Assembly (NCBI GenBank): GCA_964541595.1
Contig: CAZIRO010000033.1
Location: 1 to 20,275 of the forward strand
Source of the DNA: CAZIRO01 sp964541595
Lineage (GTDB): Bacteria > Acidobacteriota > HRBIN11
Direction of reading: 5' to 3'
DNA length: 20,275 nucleotides
A program made the translations under genes and the position numbers. The notes below the pieces were generated by a model. The model ran no database searches. It worked only from the letters and a program-made list of their open reading frames with translations, and was not told the DNA's origin. Below are positions 1-6,892 of the stretch, one piece after another (the first letter of the stretch is position 1; every line of letters begins with the position of its first letter).

Positions 1-919
1 CATCAACCACACGTGCGGCAATCATTGCCAGCGCACGCGCCATGTCTGCCGGTGCCGCGCCGTACGAGCTCGTCAGCGTGATCTCATTCCGCCAGAATAG
101 CCGATTGAACGGTATCGGTACGGACCGTTCCGGATCCGTGGGTGCAAAGAACAGCACCGTACCCCCCGGGGCCACGCACGTCATCGCCAGTTGCAGTGCG
201 GCGGGAGCACCGGTGCAGACGATGACGCGATCGGCAAGCGCACCGTCCCATACGGACTGCAATTGCTCGACGACGGGGTCATCCGGATGCAGTACCGGTG
301 ATGCCCCCAGACGCTCTGCCATTGCCCGGCGGAACCCGTCCGGTTCGATGGCGGCGAGGTTGCGCACTCCGGTAGCGGCCGCCAGCATGATGTGCAGCAT
401 CCCGGCCGGTCCGCAGCCGATGACGACTACCCTGTGGTCCGGTACCATGCCGATCAGTCGCTGCCCGCGCAAGACGCACCCGAGGGGTTCGACCATCACA
501 CCTTCCAGATCGGACACGTGCTCCGGCAGTGAAAACAGACCGAAACGGGTCTGCAGGGGCGGCACCCGGACGTACTCGGCGAGCCCACCCGGGTCGAGAT
601 GACTCTGTTGCAGGGTCGGGCAAACGGTAGCATGCCCGTGGGTGCAGTAGTGACAGATGCCGCAGGGAACGTGATGCGCGATCACGACCCGCTCCCCGGG
701 TTTCACATGCGTCACGCCAGAACCAACGTCGACCACTTCACCCGCAATTTCGTGTCCGAGAACAAGCGGCGCGCGCGGCAGACGATACCACTCCATGACA
801 TCCGTACCGCAAATGCCCACCGCACGAACACGGACCAGGCATTCGCCGGGGCCGATCGTGGGGACCGGACGGTCCTCCAGACGAACATCGTCGTTTCGGT
901 GATATACCGCAACTTTCAT
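1..919 (-). CDS. Zinc-dependent medium-chain alcohol/polyol dehydrogenase (partial, cut by left window edge)
   Basis: The reading frame starts at ATG 919 and stays open to the left edge, giving 306 visible residues of a family that usually has about 340-350. It is a medium-chain NAD(P)-dependent dehydrogenase of the threonine/sorbitol dehydrogenase type. Visible signatures are catalytic zinc ligands C37 (GICGTD) and H56-E57 (GHE), the four structural-zinc cysteines C86, C89, C92 and C100 in the PCGICHYC region, and a Rossmann-fold GCGPAG near residue 168. It should oxidise an alcohol or sugar alcohol in the cytoplasm; the substrate cannot be read from the sequence. It starts 11 bp after the stop of the coiled-coil gene upstream, so it is probably the third gene of an operon with the LsrF-like aldolase. 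No strong Shine-Dalgarno precedes the ATG, which suggests translational coupling. Confidence 0.9.
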   Translation of the reverse strand, partial: MKVAVYHRNDDVRLEDRPVPTIGPGECLVRVRAVGICGTDVMEWYRLPRAPLVLGHEIAGEVVDVGSGVTHVKPGERVVIAHHVPCGICHYCTHGHATVCPTLQQSHLDPGGLAEYVRVPPLQTRFGLFSLPEHVSDLEGVMVEPLGCVLRGQRLIGMVPDHRVVVIGCGPAGMLHIMLAAATGVRNLAAIEPDGFRRAMAERLGASPVLHPDDPVVEQLQSVWDGALADRVIVCTGAPAALQLAMTCVAPGGTVLFFAPTDPERSVPIPFNRLFWRNEITLTSSYGAAPADMARALAMIAARVVD

Positions 920-930
920 GGTAGGTTTTT

Positions 931-1350
931 TCAAACATTGCGGAATAAAACTCTGATCAATTCCGTAAATGTAGGATTCATCACTGTCAGGAGTAGCACG
1001 AGCAGGATCAGAACAGAATTCATCTTCAGGTTGACTCGCCAGATTTCCTCCCGCAATTCGGTCTCCACCCGCTGCATTTCTCCCCGCAGTTCCCGATTCA
1101 ACTGTTCTATCTTGGACAGGATCATTTCAATCGCAGCGCGCAGCTCGCCTTTGGTCACCACATGTTCGGACCACTGCTCCCATCGCTGGAGCAGGCTATC
1201 CCACCGCTGTAAGAACTCATCCCGGAGCGCGGTAAACCGGACCATCGTCTCCGCCGCGGAGGTGTCTTCCAAAACATGCGCCAATTTGCGTGCATTTTCT
1301 TTCCCCAGTATGTCTTCCAGGACCTCATATGCATCGATGGGTATCGGCAT
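931..1350 (-). CDS. Small coiled-coil protein with C-terminal membrane anchor (hypothetical)
   Basis: A 139-residue protein of unknown function. The N-terminal half has a LEDILGKENARKLA motif, then a long charged helical stretch (about residues 37-108) with heptad-like hydrophobic spacing that is probably a coiled coil. A single hydrophobic segment at about residues 109-125 (NSVLILLVLLLTVM) is followed by a short tail. The layout resembles DUF1640/CCDC90-type coiled-coil membrane proteins, but that is only a resemblance. A GGAG lies upstream of the ATG. The gene lies 15 bp downstream of the LsrF-like aldolase and 11 bp upstream of the dehydrogenase, so co-transcription is likely. It may tether or scaffold something at the inner membrane; no enzymatic motif is seen. 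Confidence 0.72.
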   Translation of the reverse strand: MPIPIDAYEVLEDILGKENARKLAHVLEDTSAAETMVRFTALRDEFLQRWDSLLQRWEQWSEHVVTKGELRAAIEMILSKIEQLNRELRGEMQRVETELREEIWRVNLKMNSVLILLVLLLTVMNPTFTELIRVLFRNV

Positions 1351-1365
1351 GCGACATGCTCCGCT

Positions 1366-2172
1366 TTAAACCTGGACAGTCGGTGTTGTGCGCAGTTCAC
1401 GCAGAAGTTCCAGTGCTTGTTGCGGGGTGTATTGCTCATGGACAATTGCGCGGATGGCGCGGATCATCGGGACGGGATAGTCCGACTGCCAGATGTTGCG
1501 TCCCATATCCACCCCGGCCGCACCTTCCTGGAGAGCACGATAGACGAGTTCGAATACGGCCATGTCGGAGTCCAGCTTCGGGCCGCCGGCGATCACGAGC
1601 GGTACGGGGCAACTGCCGGCCACGCGTTCGAAGTTCTCACAGAAATACGTCTTGACGAAGTGTGCGCCGAATTCAGCTGCCACGCGGCAGGCCAGGGCAA
1701 GGTACCGCGCATCACGTTTTTCAAGTTCCTTGCCCACGGCCGTGACGGCGAGTACCGGCATGCCGTACGGAATCGCCATGTCCACCAGACGGGCGAGGTT
1801 GGCCAGCGTCTGGTGCTCGTAATCCGACCCCACGAAGATGGAGAGTGCCACCGCACAGGCATTGAGCCGCACGGCGTCTTCCACAGTGGTCATGATGGTT
1901 TCATTGGGGAGTTCGTCCTTCCGCAGAATGGTGGTCCCCCCGGACACCCGCAGGACGACTGGAATCGGGACATCGGGATCGACGCAGTTGCGCAATACAC
2001 CGCGCGTCAACATGATGGCATCCGCATACGGCAACAGAGGAGCAATGGTCGCGCGCGGATCTTCCAGCCGTGTGGTGGGACCCATGAAGTAGCCGTGATC
2101 GACGGCCAGCATGACGGTCCGATGATCGCGTTGAAAGATGCGTGCGAGTCGATTGTGCAGTCCCCAGTCCAT
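1366..2172 (-). CDS. LsrF/DhnA-family class I aldolase
   Basis: A 268-residue TIM-barrel aldolase of the LsrF/DhnA (DeoC/FbaB-like) family. Evidence includes the N-terminal LAVDHGYFMGPTTRLE motif, which closely matches the LsrF signature, a probable Schiff-base lysine K174 in HFVKTYFC, and phosphate-binding strands VIAGGPK (about 193-199) and GVDMGRNIWQ (about 220-229). LsrF acts as a thiolase on phosphorylated AI-2, and relatives make ADH (aminodeoxyheptulosonate) in archaeal aromatic biosynthesis. No lsrACDBK or aromatic-pathway genes are nearby, so the real substrate is open. It heads a probable operon with the coiled-coil protein and the zinc dehydrogenase, which hints at a C-C bond cleavage followed by alcohol/carbonyl redox chemistry. 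GGAGGATGATCC before the ATG is a good ribosome binding site. Confidence 0.88.
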   Translation of the reverse strand: MDWGLHNRLARIFQRDHRTVMLAVDHGYFMGPTTRLEDPRATIAPLLPYADAIMLTRGVLRNCVDPDVPIPVVLRVSGGTTILRKDELPNETIMTTVEDAVRLNACAVALSIFVGSDYEHQTLANLARLVDMAIPYGMPVLAVTAVGKELEKRDARYLALACRVAAEFGAHFVKTYFCENFERVAGSCPVPLVIAGGPKLDSDMAVFELVYRALQEGAAGVDMGRNIWQSDYPVPMIRAIRAIVHEQYTPQQALELLRELRTTPTVQV

Positions 2173-2222
2173 GGATCATCCTCCGCGTTTGAGGATCGGT
2201 ACAGCGACCGGCCGCGTATGAA

Positions 2223-2234
2223 CCAGTATACTGG
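2223..2234. promoter_or_regulatory. Perfect 12-bp palindrome upstream of the aldolase gene
   Basis: CCAGTATACTGG is a perfect palindrome about 50 bp upstream of the aldolase start. Its minus-strand reading includes TATACT, which could serve as a -10 element, but no good -35 hexamer at 16-18 bp was found. It may be an operator overlapping a promoter, or chance. Confidence 0.3.
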
Positions 2235-2255
2235 AAACGGGGGGTGATCGCCACT

Positions 2256-2903
2256 TCAGTGAAGCGACGTCGTTGTATGGGCACCTGGGTCACTTTCTGC
2301 GGAGGATACATTATCGGAAGTCTGGACGGACACCGCGTCCTGTGGCCAGAAGCGGAGATCGTGCCCCGCAATGCTGTCTAACACCGATGCCTCCGTGCGG
2401 GCTGTGAAAAAGTATACCCACCGCTCGCTCAAAATGTACTGGACGGTCACGCGCGCGTCTTCCGCATATACGTTGTCCGGTGCGCCCAAACGGTGCCGCA
2501 GATCCTGAACGGTCCAGCCCGCGGGAGGTTCCGGATCCCGACCCGGGCAGATGACCATGCCCGGAAAAGTGCGAATGCGCGGTATCCACCGGACCATGCC
2601 GAGTGCCGTATGTCGGGGGTTGCCCAGAACGGCGAGAAATCCGGTAAGAATCGATGCCTCCAGATCAAAGAGAAGACCGTACTGGGGGTATATCCAGAAC
2701 CCGCGACGCATCATTGCGCGGCTGCGCGGGGGCCCGATCCAGTGGGCGATGCCGTACGGCGGTGGATACCGTTCACCGAGTTGTAGTGGCCCGACCCGCC
2801 CATGCGCGAGATCGATGGTCCACTCGATGGGCCGTGTGGGCCGCGGCCAGGAGCGAAAATACCAGGACACCATACCGACCATTCCGGCCCCCGTTTTGGG
2901 CAT
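2256..2903 (-). CDS. Hypothetical protein, family not recognised
   Basis: An open frame of up to 228 residues whose family I do not recognise. The longest form starts with TTG at 2942; I chose the first ATG (2903, 215 residues), and ATGs at 2882 and 2873 are also possible because none has a clear Shine-Dalgarno. The protein is rich in Trp, Pro and Arg, with segments such as DLAHGRVGPLQLGERY, a tyrosine-rich FWIYPQYGLLFDLEASI strand and a later DLRHRLGAPDNVY segment. No signal peptide or clear membrane helix is seen, so it is probably cytoplasmic. The pattern of short beta strands and a GLLFDL centre recalls small immunity-like or regulator-like DUFs, but no assignment can be supported. It lies 83 bp upstream of the aldolase in the same direction. 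Confidence 0.55.
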   Translation of the reverse strand: MPKTGAGMVGMVSWYFRSWPRPTRPIEWTIDLAHGRVGPLQLGERYPPPYGIAHWIGPPRSRAMMRRGFWIYPQYGLLFDLEASILTGFLAVLGNPRHTALGMVRWIPRIRTFPGMVICPGRDPEPPAGWTVQDLRHRLGAPDNVYAEDARVTVQYILSERWVYFFTARTEASVLDSIAGHDLRFWPQDAVSVQTSDNVSSAESDPGAHTTTSLH

Positions 2904-3077
2904 TTCACGGTGCGGCAACCCGTGCGATCGCAATCCGGTCAATATCCCGCATGCGTCCCGTCATTTTGTGGCGGGATATTTTCACCGCGCCCGCGCTGCC
3001 GGTGGCCACCACCGGGAGCAATAACTTAACATAAGAATCATTATCGGAAGTTATGGCCAGGGCCGGCGTCGCTCCCC

Positions 3078-4244
3078 TCACATCGCGTCGCCCCGCCGAT
3101 GCGCCGGAATGTGCCGTACCCGCTGGACCCCGTCTGTGGTGATCCGGAAAATGTACATGTCATGCACCGCACGGTTGCCTCCCTGAAACCGAATCCGCCC
3201 CGTTACGCCCCGATGATCCATCCGGCGGATCGTCGCCAGTACACTCCGACGATCACCCGTGGGTGCTCCGCTTACTGCACGCAATACCAGCTGTACCGTA
3301 TCGTACATTGCACCCGCATAGCCGTTCACCGCCAGCGGTTCCGCCCCCATCTTCTGCGCAAACTGCCGCCAGGCCGGTGCGTCCGGATCGTAGAATGAGA
3401 GAAAATACCCCCGAATGCCGAGCGCATTGATCTGCGCCCGCAACCCCGGAATCGACCAGTTGTCCCCACCCACAAACGTCGGGAACGGCGTACCCGTTCG
3501 CTTCCAGTATGTGAGCACTTGATGCATGCGTGCCGGCGTGACCGGCGCGAATACCACGGCTACCCTCGCCGCCTGCATGCGTGCGACGACGTCCACTACC
3601 AGCGTGTCAGGCCCGAACAGGAACTGCGCGTGCACATCGTGGCCAAGATCGGCAAGCGACGCCTGAAAGTGATGGGCCATATCGCGACTGTATGCGCTGT
3701 CGCTCCGTATCAGCACACCGACCGGGGCGTCCGGAAACGTGTCATGAACGAACCGGGCGATTGCCCGTGCCATGGTACGATTGTCCGGCAGTACCATGAA
3801 CATGTACGGGTTGTTTTCTGTCAACTGAGAGTGTGTCGACGCGTGCGTGATGCACGGTACACGATACTTCAGACAGACTTTTGCCATGGCCAGTGCATAG
3901 TTGGAACCGCTGCCGCCGATGATCACCAGCGCCCCGGCGCGTGCCAACCGAACCGTTTCCTGGATCGCACGTTGGAGATCAAACCGGGCATCCGCCTCAA
4001 TGATCTCAATGGAACGGAACGTTTCGGGACGGGCCTGTCGAAAGTCCTGAATGGCCAGTCGGGTTGCCTTTCGGTAGAACGGTTCCTGTGCGTGGTCTGC
4101 CACCAGTGTGGAATGGAGAATGCCGATCTTCCGCAGTGCGGACGCAGCGGGCGACGCGGGTGCATCCGGTGCACCATAACCCGTCGTCGACCATGCCAAC
4201 CATCCGGCGAGAAGTACCCGCAGTCCGATCTGCACGACACGCAT
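3078..4244 (-). CDS. ABC-type branched-chain amino acid (LivJ-type) periplasmic binding protein, orphan
   Basis: A 388-residue exported protein with an N-terminal signal peptide (VVQIGLRVLLAGWLAW, cleavage probably near residue 25). It has the fold pattern of type 1 periplasmic binding proteins (Leu/Ile/Val/amide-binding family): RKIGILHS strand, LVIIGGSGSNYALAMAKVC (effector-lobe start), VPCITHASTHSQLTENNPYMF and a C-terminal GRIRFQGGNRAVHDMYIFRI, where the family usually has a G-x-I-x-F-D/x-x-G motif. Such proteins deliver amino acids, amides or urea to an ABC transporter or act as receptor domains. No permease or ATPase gene is adjacent, so it is an orphan and its ligand is unknown. A candidate promoter lies at 4282-4311. 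Confidence 0.85.
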   Translation of the reverse strand: MRVVQIGLRVLLAGWLAWSTTGYGAPDAPASPAASALRKIGILHSTLVADHAQEPFYRKATRLAIQDFRQARPETFRSIEIIEADARFDLQRAIQETVRLARAGALVIIGGSGSNYALAMAKVCLKYRVPCITHASTHSQLTENNPYMFMVLPDNRTMARAIARFVHDTFPDAPVGVLIRSDSAYSRDMAHHFQASLADLGHDVHAQFLFGPDTLVVDVVARMQAARVAVVFAPVTPARMHQVLTYWKRTGTPFPTFVGGDNWSIPGLRAQINALGIRGYFLSFYDPDAPAWRQFAQKMGAEPLAVNGYAGAMYDTVQLVLRAVSGAPTGDRRSVLATIRRMDHRGVTGRIRFQGGNRAVHDMYIFRITTDGVQRVRHIPAHRRGDAM

Positions 4245-4281
4245 CGGTCACCTGTATCCTGTCCGGGGGGCTGTCGGGGTT

Positions 4282-4311
4282 ATTGTAAACCGACACCGGT
4301 CGGAGCTGCAA
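4282..4311 (-). promoter_or_regulatory. Candidate sigma-70 promoter for the periplasmic binding protein gene
   Basis: The minus strand reads TTGCAG (4311-4306), 18 bp, then TACAAT (4287-4282), about 38 bp upstream of the start codon. The spacer contains a small CCGA/TCGG inverted repeat. The match is fair, not exact. Confidence 0.4.
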
Positions 4312-4326
4312 AGGATACACCTGTCC

Positions 4327-4396
4327 CAGGTATCAGGTATCAGGTGTCAGGTGTCAGGGATCAGGTGTCGGGTGTCGGGCCTCAGGCCCCAGGTGC
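4327..4396. repeat. Ten degenerate heptanucleotide repeats (CAGGTNT-like)
   Basis: Ten back-to-back 7-bp units run without a phase break: CAGGTAT x2, CAGGTGT x2, CAGGGAT, CAGGTGT, CGGGTGT, CGGGCCT, CAGGCCC, CAGGTGC. The repeat is intergenic, upstream of the binding-protein promoter. A related but shorter stretch appears in reverse orientation at the right window edge (20242-20275), which suggests a dispersed family in this genome. Confidence 0.85.
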
Positions 4397-4451
4397 CCGC
4401 GTATCCTGGATGGCGGGTTATCGCGGGGTCCATTTGTCAATATGGATCGCG

Positions 4452-4488
4452 ATAAAGAAAAAATCGTGCAGGGGGAAGACCCCCCTGC
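4452..4488 (-). terminator. Intrinsic terminator after the hsp20 pair
   Basis: An 8-bp perfect stem (GCAGGGGG at 4468-4475 with CCCCCTGC at 4481-4488, 5-nt loop) is followed on the minus strand by ACGATTTTTTCTTT. This is a convincing Rho-independent terminator 36 bp after the stop of the second hsp20 gene. It separates the heat-shock operon from the downstream binding-protein gene. Confidence 0.8.
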
Positions 4489-4523
4489 CTTATTGACATT
4501 GCGCGCGGCGGGCAGTCATGGTT

Positions 4524-4979
4524 TTACTTGATCTCGATGACCTTTCCCGTGCCCTTTGTCCTGCGCGGCAGCGTGATGCGCAGCACGCCGTCCTTGAATT
4601 CCGCCTCAATCTTTTCCGCGTCTACGGTATCCGGCAGCACAAAACTGCGCACGAATTTCCCATAGAACCGTTCCTGCCGATGCAGGTTCTCTTCCCTGAT
4701 CTCGCGGCTGTACTTCCGTTCACCCTGGATGGTCAGCACGTTGTCGTGAATCGTCACCCGGACGTCTTCTTTTTTCAGTCCGGGCAGATCGGCCTCGACC
4801 ACATATGCGTCGTCGGTTTCGTAAACATCCACTGCCGGCGACCATGTGAACTCAAGGGCTTCCTCCCGCCGGCGCGGTGTGGGTAGCAACTCACTGAACA
4901 GCTGTTCCATGCGATCGAACAGACGTTCGATCTCCCGGAACGGTTCCCATCGGTGTGTCCGTGGTACCAGGCGTGCCAT
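4524..4979 (-). CDS. Hsp20 small heat shock protein (second of tandem pair)
   Basis: A 151-residue alpha-crystallin-family small heat shock protein, an ATP-independent chaperone that holds unfolding proteins in the cytoplasm. The crystallin domain starts at about residue 45 (SPAVDVYETDDAYVVEADLPG), and contains KKEDVRVTIHDNVLTIQGER and the hallmark GVLRITLP (about 131-138), followed by a short KVIEIK tail. The N-terminal arm contains REIERLFDRMEQLF. The ATG is preceded by GGAGGAGGGG, a very strong ribosome binding site. Only 19 bp separate it from the upstream hsp20 gene, so the two form an operon, probably driven from the HAIR-bearing region at 5534-5594 and ending at the terminator at 4452-4488. 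Confidence 0.96.
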   Translation of the reverse strand: MARLVPRTHRWEPFREIERLFDRMEQLFSELLPTPRRREEALEFTWSPAVDVYETDDAYVVEADLPGLKKEDVRVTIHDNVLTIQGERKYSREIREENLHRQERFYGKFVRSFVLPDTVDAEKIEAEFKDGVLRITLPRRTKGTGKVIEIK

Positions 4980-4998
4980 GGTCCCCCTCCTCCTGGCT

Positions 4999-5445
4999 TT
5001 ATTTAATTCGGATTTCTACAGGTTTGGCCGATTCCTTTTTCGGAATGGTCAACCGCAGCACGCCGTTTTTATACTCCGCCTGGATGTGTTCTGCGTCTGC
5101 CGCGTCGGGCAGCGTGATGCTTCGGGAGAACTTCCCGGCCCATCGTTCCTGGCACAGGCACTGTTCGGGCGTTTCGACGTTTCGTTCACCGCTGATAGTC
5201 AACACCCCGTCCTCGACCCGGATCTGAATATTCTTTTTTTGCAAGCCCGGCAGGTCCATTTCCAGGATGTAGTGGTCATCGGTTTCATAGAGGTCCATGG
5301 CCGGGATCCAGCCGGTGGAACGCGTTTCCGTTTCCGGCCAGAGGCGCGTCAACCACTGTTCCATTTCCCGGATATGCCGTTCGACTTCCTGAAACGGGTC
5401 CCACGCCCACAGGGACCGTGTGGGACGCCATCGTACGAGTGCCAT
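4999..5445 (-). CDS. Hsp20 small heat shock protein (first of tandem pair)
   Basis: A 148-residue alpha-crystallin-family chaperone. The frame is open further upstream, but the start is placed at ATG 5445 because AACGGAGGTGGAGCC directly precedes it and the protein then begins MALVRWRPTR like other Hsp20s. The crystallin domain spans roughly residues 46-140 (IPAMDLYETDDHYILEMDLP, KNIQIRVEDGVLTISGER, NGVLRLTIPKKE). Its paralogue follows 19 bp downstream. Two cysteines (QCLCQE, about 95-97) are unusual for bacterial Hsp20. Hetero-oligomer formation with the paralogue is plausible but is inference. Confidence 0.95.
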   Translation of the reverse strand: MALVRWRPTRSLWAWDPFQEVERHIREMEQWLTRLWPETETRSTGWIPAMDLYETDDHYILEMDLPGLQKKNIQIRVEDGVLTISGERNVETPEQCLCQERWAGKFSRSITLPDAADAEHIQAEYKNGVLRLTIPKKESAKPVEIRIK

Positions 5446-5533
5446 GGCTCCACCTCCGTTGTGGGAATGCATCACACACGACCTCCCCCGCGGGTGTCTC
5501 CCTGTCGGGGGCCCACCCGGGGGATCCTCATGT

Positions 5534-5563
5534 ATAATATAGGCCAACTTGACAATAATGCAA
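5534..5563 (-). promoter_or_regulatory. Candidate sigma-70 promoter of the hsp20 operon
   Basis: On the minus strand, TTGCAT (5563-5558), 18 bp, then TATTAT (5539-5534), placing transcription about 85 nt upstream of the first hsp20 start. An alternative pair, TTGAGT (5591-5586), 17 bp, TATGCT (5568-5563), lies inside the HAIR repeat. In either case HspR binding at 5570-5594 would interfere with polymerase. Confidence 0.5.
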
Positions 5564-5569
5564 GCATAT

Positions 5570-5594
5570 AATTTGAGTATACTACACTCAAATT
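5570..5594. promoter_or_regulatory. HAIR-type inverted repeat (probable HspR operator) between hsp20 and nadA
   Basis: AATTTGAGT-N7-ACTCAAATT is a perfect 9-bp inverted repeat with a 7-bp spacer. The published HAIR consensus for the MerR-family repressor HspR is CTTGAGT-N7-ACTCAAG. The TTGAGT and ACTCAA cores and the 7-bp spacing match exactly; only the outermost C/G differ. Its place beside or within the hsp20 promoter fits a heat-shock operator. No hspR gene is in the window. Confidence 0.78.
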
Positions 5595-5639
5595 TAGAGG
5601 ACTGTTGGGATGCGAAGGGGGTGGCGTGTGGGGGCGGAT

Positions 5640-5668
5640 TTGGCTTTCCCGGACAAATGGGGTATCTT
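5640..5668 (+). promoter_or_regulatory. Candidate promoter of the nadA operon
   Basis: TTGGCT (5640-5645), 17 bp, TATCTT (5663-5668), about 28 bp upstream of the nadA start, so the leader would be short. GGAGG follows as the ribosome binding site. Confidence 0.45.
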
Positions 5669-5695
5669 TGATCGAACGGACCATGGAGGCAGACC

Positions 5696-6874
5696 ATGAC
5701 GGTCAGCGCGGTGCAGACACTTGCGGAACAGTGGTATGAACGATTCCGTGCATACAGTGCAGATCTCTATCCCGGAAGGTATTCCCGCGAGTTCTGCATG
5801 TATCTCGCTGAACTGGCTCTCCGGATCCGGGAACTTGCCCGTCGAAAACAGTCCGTTATCGTCGCTCACAATTACCTGTATCCCGAATTTCACGAGATCG
5901 CCGATAAGGTCGGAGATTCCCTGGGGCTCAGTTTTTATGTGCGCGATACCGGCGCCCCCCGGGTCGACTTTCAGGCGGTGTTCTTCATGGCGTCGACGGC
6001 AAAGATCATCGTCGGCGACCGGGCGCGGGTCTTTGTTTCGGATACGCCGGAGACCCTCGGGTGCTCGCTCGTCTTCGGAACGGACCACGCCTGGGTCGAG
6101 CAATGGAAGCGGGAGCACCCGGACGGCATCGTGATCACGTATATCAACAGTGACGTGTATACGAAAGCATTGAGTGACTTTGTGACGACGTCCCGGAATA
6201 CGGACAGGGTCATGGTCTATGTCGCGCGCCACTTCCCCGGTCGGAAAATCCTCTTTCTCCCGGACAAATACCTCGGATACGTCATGCGGGCACGGGCTGC
6301 CCGTCAGGGAGTCGATCCCGACCTGATCGATATCTACGCAGTGGAGAAGGGAGAGTGGCACGCGAGTTGTTACGTCCACGAAAAGATCGGCAGGGATGCG
6401 TTGACCTGGGCTGTCATGAAGTATCACGACCTCCTCGCATCCGGCGAAGCCGAACTCATGATCCATCCCGAGTGCGGATGTGCGTCATACTGTCTGAGTG
6501 AAGTCGAGTCCGGCAATATTCCGTATGGAAGTGCATACTTCCTGTCGACCGAACAGATGGTCGAACGGGCCCGACGGTCATCGGCACGTCTGTTCATTGT
6601 GGCCACTGAGAAAGGACTGGTCTATCGTCTGCGGAAGGAAGTGCCGACAAAGACGTTCATCCCGGTCTCTCAGGCTTCCGTATGCGACTACATGAAGGCC
6701 AACACGCTGGAGAAGTTGCTGCGCTCGCTTCAGGAGGATCGATACGAGATCGTCTTCTGCGACGATTGTTGCGATCCCCGGCAACCCTATCGGGACGAGA
6801 CCGTGATCCACATTCCGCGCACAACGGCGGCCCGGGCGCGTCGGGCAATCGAGCGGATGATGGAAATCGTATGA
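5696..6874 (+). CDS. nadA: Quinolinate synthase NadA
   Basis: A 392-residue quinolinate synthase, the [4Fe-4S] enzyme that condenses iminoaspartate with dihydroxyacetone phosphate in de novo NAD synthesis. Family motifs are present in order: AHNY (57-60) and ADKVGDSL, FMASTAKIIVGD (97-108), TLGCSL with cluster ligand C123, TYINSDVYTKALSD (148-161), ILFLPDKYLG (185-194), HASCYVHE with C225, ATEKGLVYRLRKEVPTKTFIP (about 303-323) and VCDYMKANTLEKL with C330. The HPECGCASYC stretch (258-266) and the FCDDCCD stretch (355-360) add extra cysteines; the former is seen in one NadA subfamily. GGAGG precedes the ATG. It heads a likely operon with the coiled-coil protein and pqqB. nadB and nadC are not in the window. 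Confidence 0.96.
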   Translation: MTVSAVQTLAEQWYERFRAYSADLYPGRYSREFCMYLAELALRIRELARRKQSVIVAHNYLYPEFHEIADKVGDSLGLSFYVRDTGAPRVDFQAVFFMASTAKIIVGDRARVFVSDTPETLGCSLVFGTDHAWVEQWKREHPDGIVITYINSDVYTKALSDFVTTSRNTDRVMVYVARHFPGRKILFLPDKYLGYVMRARAARQGVDPDLIDIYAVEKGEWHASCYVHEKIGRDALTWAVMKYHDLLASGEAELMIHPECGCASYCLSEVESGNIPYGSAYFLSTEQMVERARRSSARLFIVATEKGLVYRLRKEVPTKTFIPVSQASVCDYMKANTLEKLLRSLQEDRYEIVFCDDCCDPRQPYRDETVIHIPRTTAARARRAIERMMEIV

Positions 6875-6892
6875 CCCATGGAGGTCATCACC

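Noticed and set aside
1276..2247. Long plus-strand open frames opposite the aldolase, XoxF and TonB receptor genes (such as 1276-2247, 13490-15472, 16350-17468)
   Set aside because: They are antisense shadows of well-supported genes caused by GC-rich codon bias, and show no domain features.
3027..3045. Fur-box-like sequence on the minus strand (GATAATGATTCTTATGTTA)
   Set aside because: Only about 13 of 19 positions fit the Fur consensus, with one good half. The second half is poor, so it is not listed as a site.
2309..3051. CATTATCGGAAGT occurs at 2309 and again at 3039
   Set aside because: A 13-bp match, one copy inside the coding part of a gene; there is no further similarity around it, so it may be chance.
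5549..5572. Plus-strand TTGACA (5549) with TATAAT (5567)
   Set aside because: The spacer is only 12 bp, too short for a sigma-70 promoter. A better nadA promoter lies at 5640-5668.
5570..5594. CIRCE element upstream of hsp20
   Set aside because: CIRCE is TTAGCACTC-N9-GAGTGCTAA; here the half-sites are in the opposite order and the spacer is 7 bp. HAIR fits much better.
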